Shown piece after piece: positions 6,164-12,024 of a DNA stretch of 12,024 bases (the first letter of the stretch is position 1; the number at the start of each line of letters is the position of its first letter). The stretch is from the NCBI GenBank assembly GCA_017613225.1, contig JAGAEH010000268.1:1-12024 (forward strand), given 5' to 3'. This DNA is from Lachnospiraceae bacterium. Lineage in GTDB: Bacteria; Bacillota; Clostridia; Lachnospirales; Lachnospiraceae. The position numbers and the translations under genes were made by a program. The notes under the pieces were generated by a model that was given only the letters and a program-made list of their open reading frames with translations, was not told the origin of the DNA and ran no database searches.

Positions 6164-9083
6164 GGAACTGCTGTCTTTCATCGGCTATAAAATAAAGGAG
6201 TTCGTCACCTCCAGGCTGTTTCCGCTGGCGCTGATGGTGCTGGTGCTCTTCGCGCTGCTGATCGGCCGCCTGTACAAGCTGCAGATCATCGAAGGCGCGG
6301 ACGCCCAGCAGACCTACATCGAGCAGAAGACCCTGCGCACCGTCAGCCTGGACAGCACCCGCGGCAACATCTACGACCGCAAGGGAAACCTGCTGGCCCA
6401 CAACGAGCTGGTCTACTCCGTCACCATCCAGGACACTGGCGAATACAACGGCTATCAGCGGAACCTGATGATCATGCGCCTGCTGGAGATCCTGGATCAC
6501 CACAAGGAGGAGATCATCGAGGAACTGCCCCTGGCCATCGATGATCAGGACCGCATCACCTATACCCTCAGCGGCGACAGCCTGCTGCGGGTCCTGCGGG
6601 ACGTGTACGGCAAGCGCTCGGTCCAGGAAGTCATCGACGACGAGAACTGCGACGAGAACATCACCGCGGAGGGCCTGTTCGAGCTGCTGTACAACCGCTA
6701 CGGCATCGGCAAGTACGGCCGCACCGCCGGCACCTACGAGATCTCCAAAAAGGAAGCCCTGCGGGTGATCAACGTGCGCTATCTGCTGGCGCTGTACGCC
6801 TATCAGCGCTACCGCTCCGTCACCGTGGTCAAGAGCATCTCCGAGGACACCAAGATCGAGATCCTGGAGCACAACGACGTGCTGATCGGCGTGAACGTGG
6901 AGGAGACCTACCAGCGCGTCTACAATAATTCCATCTATTTCGCTCATATCATCGGCTACACCGGCAAGGCCAGTTCGGAGGATCTGGAGCGCCTGAACGG
7001 GGACGACGAAGAGCCCCGCTACCAGGCCGGCGACATCGTGGGCAAGACCGGCATAGAAGCCTCCATGGAGGACGAGCTCCAGGGCATCAAGGGCAGCCGC
7101 ACCATGTATCTGGACAGCCTGGGCCGCATCCTGGATATCAGCGAAGAGGTGGATCCCGTCACCGGTAACGACATCTACCTCTCCATCGACAGCGATCTGC
7201 AGATCGGCACCTATCACCTGATCGAGCAGCACCTGGCGGGCATTCTGGTGGACAAGCTGGTGAACGACCTGGTCTACAATCCCGCCGGCACCTCCGCATC
7301 GAACCGGAAGCTGTCCATCTACGAGGCCTATTATCAGCTGATCAACAACAATATCATCGACCTGGAAAAACTGAACGAGGCGCCCGAGGATACGGTCTCG
7401 GCCCAGATCCGGGAAGCTTTCGTGAAGCGCCAGGACGAAGTCTATTCCATGATCCGCAAGGAGCTCCTTTCGGATACGCCCACGCCTTACAAGGACCTGG
7501 GCGGGGACGTACCGGAAGAGAGGGAGAACTTCGTCAAGATCTACTTCAGCTACGTCTATGAGGTGCTGAAGGACAACGGTTACATCATCAAAAGCAAGGT
7601 GGACGTGAACGACGAGGTCTACATTGCCTACCGCACCAACGAGACCATCAGCCTGAACGAGTTTCTGCGGCACGCGCTGTCGGAGAACTGGATCGACGTG
7701 ACCAAACTGGACATGGCGGGAAAATACACCAGCGCGGAGAGCACCTATGCCGCTCTGGTGGAGAAGATCGAGGAACTGCTGAAGAGCAGCGACGTGTTCT
7801 CCAAGCGGATCTACAAGGACCTGATCTACAACAAGGGCATCACCGGCTGCCAGATCTGCAGCGTCCTCTACGAACAGGAAGTGCTGGACAAGGATCCCTT
7901 GAAACAGGCGGACCTGGAGACGGGAAACGATGAAACGGCCTATGATTTCATGATCGAGAGGATCAAGAACCTGGAGATCACCCCCGCGCAGCTGGCCATG
8001 GATCCCTGCTCCGCGGCCGTGACCATCGTGGACGTCAACACCGGCGAAGTGCTGGCCTGCGTATCCTATCCCAGCTATGACAACAACAAGCTGTCCGGCG
8101 CCATCGACACGGCTTACTACGCCCAGCTGGTCAACGACATGTCCAGCCCGCTCTACAACACGGCGACCCAGGCCCAGAAGGCTCCCGGCTCCGTGTTCAA
8201 GCTGGTGACCACCGCCGCCGCCCTGGAGACCAACGCGGTGGCCGCGGACGAGATCATCGTACCCGAGGGCGTGTTCACAAAACTGGGACTGAACCTGGCC
8301 TGTTCTTACTATACGACCTACCATCAGCCCCATGAATCCATGAACATCGTGGGCGCCATCGCCCAGTCCTGCAACTATTTCTTCTGCGAGATGGGCTTCC
8401 GTCTTTCCCAGACCGACGGCAGCTCCTCCAACCCGACAGAGGATAATTACAACGAGATCAAGGGCCTGAACACCCTTGAACAGTATGCCACAAGACTGGG
8501 CCTGGGAACGAAGACCGGCATCCAGCTGGCGGAAAACGAGCCCCAGATCACCAACACGGCTCCCATTCCTTCTGCCATCGGACAGGGCACCAACCTGTTT
8601 TCCAACGTGCAGCTGGCCCGCTATCTGGCTACCCTGGCCAACCGCGGCACCATCTACGACCTGACCCTGGTGGACAAGATCCTCACCAAGGACGGGGACG
8701 TTGTGATGCAGTCCAAGCCGGTGGTGGAAGGCAAGTCCGAGTTCCTTCCCTCCACCTGGGACACCATCCAGGAGGGCATGCGGGCCGTCACCACGAAGAA
8801 CTCCGGCACCAAGAAGAACATCTCCTGCAAAGTGGAGATCGCCGGCAAGACCGGTACCGCCGAAGAAAACAAGCTGCGTCCCAACCACGCGAACTTCATA
8901 GCCTACGCACCCTATGACGATCCGGAGATCGGCGTGGCCGTCACCATCCTGAACGGCTATACCGCCTCCAACTCCGTCAAGATCTCCAGCGACGTGTTCG
9001 ACCTGTATTACGGCGAGCTTTCCCTGGAGGAGATCCTGGAGCGCGGCGCCTCCAAGGCCAGCGACTCCATCATTCTGGACTAA
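6156..9083 (+). CDS. mrdA: Class B penicillin-binding protein 2 (elongasome transpeptidase) with long insert
   Basis: This is the peptidoglycan DD-transpeptidase partner of RodA, anchored in the membrane and acting outside it. At 975 residues it is far longer than the usual 600-750. A membrane helix (about 20-38) precedes the pedestal region with STRGNIYDRKGNLLAHN (67-83) and VGKTGIEASMEDELQG (295-310). After IDSDLQIGTYHLIEQHL (344-360) comes an extra segment of about 255 residues, predicted helical and charged, before the usual AAVTIVDVNTGEVLACVSYP (620-639). All three active-site motifs are intact: SVFK with nucleophile Ser679 and Lys682, SCN at 738-740 and KTG at 898-900. I recall similar inserts in Lachnospiraceae PBP2 proteins, so this is probably a lineage trait rather than damage. 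Position between mreD and rodA supports the elongation role over the divisome PBP3 role. The TTG start is discussed separately. Confidence 0.95.
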   Translation: MFRELLSFIGYKIKEFVTSRLFPLALMVLVLFALLIGRLYKLQIIEGADAQQTYIEQKTLRTVSLDSTRGNIYDRKGNLLAHNELVYSVTIQDTGEYNGYQRNLMIMRLLEILDHHKEEIIEELPLAIDDQDRITYTLSGDSLLRVLRDVYGKRSVQEVIDDENCDENITAEGLFELLYNRYGIGKYGRTAGTYEISKKEALRVINVRYLLALYAYQRYRSVTVVKSISEDTKIEILEHNDVLIGVNVEETYQRVYNNSIYFAHIIGYTGKASSEDLERLNGDDEEPRYQAGDIVGKTGIEASMEDELQGIKGSRTMYLDSLGRILDISEEVDPVTGNDIYLSIDSDLQIGTYHLIEQHLAGILVDKLVNDLVYNPAGTSASNRKLSIYEAYYQLINNNIIDLEKLNEAPEDTVSAQIREAFVKRQDEVYSMIRKELLSDTPTPYKDLGGDVPEERENFVKIYFSYVYEVLKDNGYIIKSKVDVNDEVYIAYRTNETISLNEFLRHALSENWIDVTKLDMAGKYTSAESTYAALVEKIEELLKSSDVFSKRIYKDLIYNKGITGCQICSVLYEQEVLDKDPLKQADLETGNDETAYDFMIERIKNLEITPAQLAMDPCSAAVTIVDVNTGEVLACVSYPSYDNNKLSGAIDTAYYAQLVNDMSSPLYNTATQAQKAPGSVFKLVTTAAALETNAVAADEIIVPEGVFTKLGLNLACSYYTTYHQPHESMNIVGAIAQSCNYFFCEMGFRLSQTDGSSSNPTEDNYNEIKGLNTLEQYATRLGLGTKTGIQLAENEPQITNTAPIPSAIGQGTNLFSNVQLARYLATLANRGTIYDLTLVDKILTKDGDVVMQSKPVVEGKSEFLPSTWDTIQEGMRAVTTKNSGTKKNISCKVEIAGKTGTAEENKLRPNHANFIAYAPYDDPEIGVAVTILNGYTASNSVKISSDVFDLYYGELSLEEILERGASKASDSIILD

Positions 9084-9092
9084 GAAGAGAAG

Positions 9093-10244
9093 ATGAAGAT
9101 ATTCAAGTTTTCCGAATACCGTGTCAGAAGATATGATTTCAAGATCATACTGATCATCGCGGCTCTCTGCGTGATCGGCTATCTTGTGCTGAACTCTGCC
9201 ATGGCCAACGACACCACCAGGGACTCCACGCTCCAGAAGCAGCTGATCGGCATGATCATCGGCGGGGTCCTGATGATCTTCCTGTCGTTTCTGGATTACC
9301 ACGTCTACTTCAAGGTGGCGCCTTTCATCTACGCCGGCGTGATCGCGCTGCTGGTTTTGGTGCTGCTGATGGGCAAAAACGTGAACAACGCCACCCGCTG
9401 GCTGGAGATCGCGGGCTTTCGGCTGCAGCCTTCGGAGTTTACCAAGATCGGCATCATACTGGTCTTTGCCGCCTACTTCAACCGGTTCAGGGAATCCATC
9501 AACAAGCCCCACATCCTGGGCCTGTCCCTGCTGCTGATGCTGGCGCCGGTGTACCTGATCTATAAGGAGCCGGACCTGTCCACCACGGTGGTGCACATTT
9601 TCATCTTCCTCTGCCTGCTGTACGTGGCGAAGCTCAGCTATAAGTGGATCCTGGGAGCCATTGCCGTGATTGTGCCCACGGTGGTCTTCATCGTCTATAA
9701 GCTGATGAACCAGGCGGAAGGCATCATTCAGAACTATCAGCTGAAGCGCATCCTGGCCTGGCTGGACCCCAATTCCTTCACCACCAGCGGCCTGACCACC
9801 CAGCAGGACAACTCCATCCTGGCCATCTCCTCCGGGCAGCTGTACGGGAAGGGGCTGAACAACACCAGCTTCGAATCGGTGAAAAACGGCAACTTCCTCT
9901 CCGAGGAAAACTGCGACTTCATCTTCGCGGTGGTGGGAGAGGAACTGGGATTCATCGGCAGCATCGTGATCATCGGTCTGATCCTGCTGCTGGTCTACGA
10001 ATGCTTCAAGATCGCCTACCGGGCAAAGGACATGGGCGGACGGCTCATTGCCACCGGCATGGGGGCGCTGCTGTCCTTCCAGGGCTTCGTAAACATCGGC
10101 GTGGCCGTGGGCCTGCTGCCCAATACGGGCCTGCCACTTCCTTTCCTGAGCGCCGGAGTGAGCTCCATCCTGAGCCTCTTCATCGGCATGGGGGTGGTGC
10201 TGAACGTGGGCCTGCAGCGGAAGAATTCCGAGTCCGACTGGTGA
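9093..10244 (+). CDS. rodA: SEDS glycan polymerase RodA
   Basis: RodA polymerises lipid II into glycan strands during elongation, paired with PBP2. The 383-residue protein is polytopic, with about ten membrane helices. Conserved SEDS features include RWLEIAGFRLQPSEFTKIG (102-120), EPDLSTT (159-165), RILAWLDP (219-226), and DFIFAVVGEELGF (275-287), where Asp275 matches the essential Asp of E. coli and B. subtilis RodA. The usual PF-(I/V)-S-Y-G-G-S near the end is here PFLSAGVSS (350-358), a mild departure. The gene starts nine bases after the PBP2 stop, with only a weak purine-rich site (GAAGAGA). It could in principle be FtsW, but the mreC-mreD-PBP2 context favours RodA. It ends the long operon. 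Confidence 0.94.
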   Translation: MKIFKFSEYRVRRYDFKIILIIAALCVIGYLVLNSAMANDTTRDSTLQKQLIGMIIGGVLMIFLSFLDYHVYFKVAPFIYAGVIALLVLVLLMGKNVNNATRWLEIAGFRLQPSEFTKIGIILVFAAYFNRFRESINKPHILGLSLLLMLAPVYLIYKEPDLSTTVVHIFIFLCLLYVAKLSYKWILGAIAVIVPTVVFIVYKLMNQAEGIIQNYQLKRILAWLDPNSFTTSGLTTQQDNSILAISSGQLYGKGLNNTSFESVKNGNFLSEENCDFIFAVVGEELGFIGSIVIIGLILLLVYECFKIAYRAKDMGGRLIATGMGALLSFQGFVNIGVAVGLLPNTGLPLPFLSAGVSSILSLFIGMGVVLNVGLQRKNSESDW

Positions 10245-10292
10245 TCCGGGCCAACAGGACGCCGCATTGCCCGGGCTAAGGTCGATTTACGC

Positions 10293-10321
10293 TTGTGATT
10301 TCAGCCGGCATAGACTATAAT
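10293..10321 (+). promoter_or_regulatory. Vegetative sigma-A type promoter for the P-loop gene
   Basis: A -35 of TTGTGA (10293-10298, four of six consensus bases) is followed by exactly 17 bases and a perfect TATAAT (10316-10321). Transcription should start near 10328, giving a leader of about 50 bases before the ATG at 10379. This also shows that the longer in-frame start at 10295 lies inside the promoter and cannot be used. The gene therefore forms its own unit separate from the rodA operon. Confidence 0.75.
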
Positions 10322-10363
10322 GAAATTACTAAGAAGACTTTTACTCTTTACAGATTATCATAC

Positions 10364-10369
10364 AGGAGG
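10364..10369 (+). promoter_or_regulatory. Ribosome binding site that fixes the P-loop gene start
   Basis: AGGAGG is a perfect anti-16S match, nine bases upstream of the ATG at 10379. It decides between that start and the upstream in-frame ATG at 10295, which has no such site and precedes the predicted transcription start. Confidence 0.85.
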
Positions 10370-10378
10370 ACCTGCCCT

Positions 10379-10798
10379 ATGATTCAGATCATTTCCGGAA
10401 GGAAGGGAAAAGGGAAAACCAAGTATCTGCTTGACATGGCCAACAAAGCCATCACGGAAGCGCACGGCTCTATCGTCTATCTGGACAAAAACTCCAAACA
10501 CATGTTTGAACTCAACAACAGGATCCGTCTGATCGACGTATTTTCTTATCCTGTTCATTCCTATGAGTCCTTTTTGGGCTTTGTTTCGGGAATCATTTCA
10601 ACCGACCACGATCTGGAACAGATTTATCTGGACAGCTTTTTGAAGCTGTCTCATCTGGATGCCAGCGAGATCGAAGGCGCAGTGGAAGATCTGAAGAAGA
10701 TCAGCAAGGACCACGACGTCAATTTCATCCTGAGCGTCTCCGAAGATGACGAATTCCTCCCCCAGAATGCCAGGGAGTGCACCATCATCGCCCTTTAA
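10379..10798 (+). CDS. Small P-loop NTPase-like protein of unknown role
   Basis: The 139-residue protein begins MIQIISGRKGKGKTKYLL, with a Walker A motif G-x4-GKT at residues 7-14 immediately after the first strand. DLEQIYLDSF (78-87) could serve as a Walker B strand ending in Asp85, and VNFILSVSEDDEF (114-126) looks like a further core strand followed by an acidic loop. No membrane helix or signal peptide is seen. Proteins of this kind in Lachnospiraceae are sometimes labelled 'twitching motility protein PilT' or 'ATP-binding protein', but it is far shorter than PilT and I see no support for motility. It has its own promoter and terminator. Base use is visibly more AT-rich than in the mre genes. 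Nucleotide binding is a fair inference; the function is unknown. Confidence 0.88.
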   Translation: MIQIISGRKGKGKTKYLLDMANKAITEAHGSIVYLDKNSKHMFELNNRIRLIDVFSYPVHSYESFLGFVSGIISTDHDLEQIYLDSFLKLSHLDASEIEGAVEDLKKISKDHDVNFILSVSEDDEFLPQNARECTIIAL

Positions 10799-10836
10799 TA
10801 TCGAAACCACGCACAAGAAAACAGAATAGAGAAAAC

Positions 10837-10870
10837 AAGGCCGGACATGATGCTCCGGCCTTTTCATTTC
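10837..10870 (+). terminator. Intrinsic terminator after the P-loop gene
   Basis: AAGGCCGGA (10837-10845) pairs perfectly over nine bases with TCCGGCCTT (10854-10862) around an eight-base loop, and the right arm runs into a T-rich tail (TTTTCATTTC). It lies 38 bases after the stop codon of the P-loop gene and closes that unit. The T-tract overlaps the likely -35 of the next promoter. Confidence 0.88.
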
Positions 10871-10890
10871 GTGAGTTTGTGTGGTATTAT
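10861..10890 (+). promoter_or_regulatory. Extended -10 promoter for the TIR gene
   Basis: TATTAT (10885-10890) is preceded by TG at 10882-10883, the extended -10 pattern TG-n-TATTAT, matching five of six hexamer bases. A possible -35, TTTTCA (10861-10866, four of six), lies 18 bases upstream inside the T-tract of the terminator. An overlapping TATAAA begins at 10888. The start of transcription would be near 10897, leaving a leader of about 46 bases. Confidence 0.55.
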
Positions 10891-10915
10891 AAACAGAAAG
10901 GGTAGAAACAGTCCG

Positions 10916-10933
10916 CTGACGTAAGTCAGGAGG
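10916..10933 (+). promoter_or_regulatory. Ribosome binding site of the TIR gene with a small overlapping hairpin
   Basis: AGGAGG (10928-10933) lies nine bases before the ATG at 10943 and fixes that start. Just upstream, CTGAC (10916-10920) and GTCAG (10925-10929) can form a five-pair stem capped by GTAA, a GNRA-type tetraloop in RNA. Its right arm includes the first two bases of the ribosome binding site. It might slightly modulate translation, but the stem is short and could be chance. Confidence 0.5.
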
Positions 10934-10942
10934 AGAGGCGCC

Positions 10943-12024
10943 ATGGCACACGAGATCTTCATCAGTTATTCCCATAAGGACAAGACTACGGCGGATGCCG
11001 TCTGCAGCCATCTGGAATCCAGAGGGATGCGCTGCTGGTATGCGCCGCGGGACATCACTCCCGGGGATGAATGGGGCAGCGCGATCCTGAACGGCATAGA
11101 AAACGCCAGGATCATGGTCCTCATCTTTACGAAGGACGCGAACCTTTCCCAGCAGGTCCTGCGGGAGGTCAACAACGCCGTCAACGCCGGCCTGTCCATC
11201 ATTCCCTTCCGTCTGACGGAAGAGGAGCCTGCCGCGGGCATGCGCTATTATCTCTCCACCGTGCACTGGATGGACGCCATGAATGAAGAACTGGAGCAGG
11301 CCATCCAGTCCCTGGGCGACCTGTGCCAGGCGGTACTGGAAAAGAAGGCGGTGCCTCCCACCGCTCCGCGCAAAACGGAAGGGGCAAAAACGGAAGCTCC
11401 CGCGCCGGGGAAAAAGAAGAACAAGGCCATCCTGATCGCCGCCATCGGTATCATGATTGCCGCCGTGGGGATCCTGGCCGCGGTACTGCTGAAGGGCAAG
11501 GGAGAGCCTCAGACGGCGGATGTCGAGACCCCTGCCGCCTCCTCGGAAGTGATCACCACTTCCTCCCAGGTCGCTGCCGTCAGTACGGAGGCAGCGACTA
11601 CTGCGGCTCCCACCTCCACGGAGCCGGCGGTCGTCACCTTTGACGGAAACGATCCTGAGGACAAGACAAAGATCGATCATGAAGAGACGACGGACGAGAT
11701 CCCGGAGTCCCCGGTCACCGCGGACAACGTGACGGAGGACCTGTCGGTGACCTATACGGACGGCAACAATCAGGGCAATATCACCAACGGCGGCCACCTG
11801 GCCTATGACGGGGAATGGTACTATTATACCGGAAACGACGAGGACAGGATGCACAGGATGAAGGCGGACGGATCGAAGGAAGAGAAGCTGACAGACATCC
11901 CCGCCAGCTGCATCAATGTATACGAAGACCACGTCTACTTCGTCTCCGACGCTGGAGAGCTCTTCCGCATGAAGAAGGACGGCTCTGAGCTCACATCCCT
12001 CCTCCCCTACGGAGGGGACAACGG
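10943..12024 (+). CDS. Membrane-anchored TIR-domain protein with DUF5050-like repeats (3' end outside window)
   Basis: The frame runs open for 360 codons to the right edge. Residues 1 to about 125 form a bacterial TIR domain: EIFISYSHKD (4-13), BB-loop-like WYAPRDITPGDEW (32-44), a hydrophobic strand IMVLIFT (57-63), SQQVLRE (69-75) and VHWMDA (107-112). Glu75 aligns by motif with the catalytic Glu of NAD-cleaving TIR domains, an inference. A basic patch KKKNK (157-161) precedes one membrane helix (about 162-183), so by the positive-inside rule the TIR domain is cytoplasmic and the rest outside. Residues 188-270 are a Ser/Thr/Ala/Glu/Pro-rich stalk. Two repeats follow, near 286-317 and 326-354, each with an aromatic strand (WYYYTG; VYFVSD) and an RMK-x-DGS turn, resembling DUF5050 beta-propeller blades; more probably lie downstream. 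A role as a surface sensor signalling through TIR is inferred, not shown. No partner gene is visible. Confidence 0.9.
   Translation, partial: MAHEIFISYSHKDKTTADAVCSHLESRGMRCWYAPRDITPGDEWGSAILNGIENARIMVLIFTKDANLSQQVLREVNNAVNAGLSIIPFRLTEEEPAAGMRYYLSTVHWMDAMNEELEQAIQSLGDLCQAVLEKKAVPPTAPRKTEGAKTEAPAPGKKKNKAILIAAIGIMIAAVGILAAVLLKGKGEPQTADVETPAASSEVITTSSQVAAVSTEAATTAAPTSTEPAVVTFDGNDPEDKTKIDHEETTDEIPESPVTADNVTEDLSVTYTDGNNQGNITNGGHLAYDGEWYYYTGNDEDRMHRMKADGSKEEKLTDIPASCINVYEDHVYFVSDAGELFRMKKDGSELTSLLPYGGDN

Noticed and set aside
6111..9596. A 1161-codon open frame on the - strand opposite PBP2 and rodA
   Set aside because: It is codon-aligned with the sense genes, so it stays open merely because the sense genes avoid TTA, CTA and TCA codons (Leu is mostly CTG). 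It runs on across two real genes, has no recognisable domain, and is rich in His, Gln, Val and Asp as expected of the complement of such codons. The - strand frame at 4836-5597 opposite mreC has the same explanation.
10246..10276. Inverted repeat CCGGGC / GCCCGG after rodA as a terminator
   Set aside because: The stem is six pairs with a 17-base loop and no T-tract follows (CTAAGGTCGATTTA). The right arm is itself a palindrome. It is too weak to call.
10295..10378. Longer version of the P-loop protein starting at 10295
   Set aside because: The extra 28 residues overlap the -35/-10 promoter and precede the predicted transcription start; a perfect AGGAGG serves the ATG at 10379, where the Walker A strand begins.
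1..12024. CRISPR array, tRNA or rRNA genes, insertion sequence or prophage
   Set aside because: No regularly spaced repeats, cloverleaf-like sequences, transposase or integrase motifs, or terminal inverted repeats were seen; nearly all bases are in housekeeping genes.

Overview
The window looks like chromosomal DNA of a high-GC member of the Clostridia, most probably a Lachnospiraceae-type Bacillota. The reasons are the gene order (mutL, miaA, methionine gamma-lyase-like gene, radC, mreC, mreD, PBP2, rodA), the strong AGGAGG-type ribosome binding sites, a PBP2 with a long insert of the kind I recall from that family, and a small P-loop gene also familiar from it. The genus cannot be named from this sequence. 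All supported genes lie on the + strand. Genes cover nearly everything, and the two longest gaps are about 134 and 144 bases.

Region 1 (1-4039) is DNA repair and tRNA modification plus a PLP enzyme. It holds the 3' part of mutL (its 5' end lies outside the window), miaA overlapping mutL by the ATGA junction, and a PLP-dependent methionine gamma-lyase/'aluminium resistance' family gene. A perfect extended -10 element sits across the miaA stop codon.

Region 2 (4099-10244) is radC followed by the cell-elongation module mreC, mreD, PBP2 (mrdA-type) and rodA. The genes are chained by overlaps: ATGA between radC and mreC, TGATG between mreC and mreD, 8 bases between mreD and a TTG-started PBP2, then a 9-base gap to rodA. 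Together they encode the membrane scaffold (MreC, MreD) and the paired glycan polymerase (RodA) and transpeptidase (PBP2) that build side-wall peptidoglycan. mreB, which usually lies between radC and mreC, is missing, and so is minCDE.

Region 3 (10245-10870) is a stand-alone unit. A good vegetative promoter drives a 139-residue P-loop protein, which is followed by a strong intrinsic terminator.

Region 4 (10871-12024) starts with an extended -10 promoter abutting that terminator. It drives a gene open to the window end that encodes an N-terminal TIR domain, one membrane helix, a Ser/Thr/Ala/Glu-rich stalk and outward-facing repeats resembling DUF5050/beta-propeller blades. This putative membrane-anchored TIR receptor is the most interesting item in the window. 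Whether it belongs to a larger system depends on sequence beyond the right edge.
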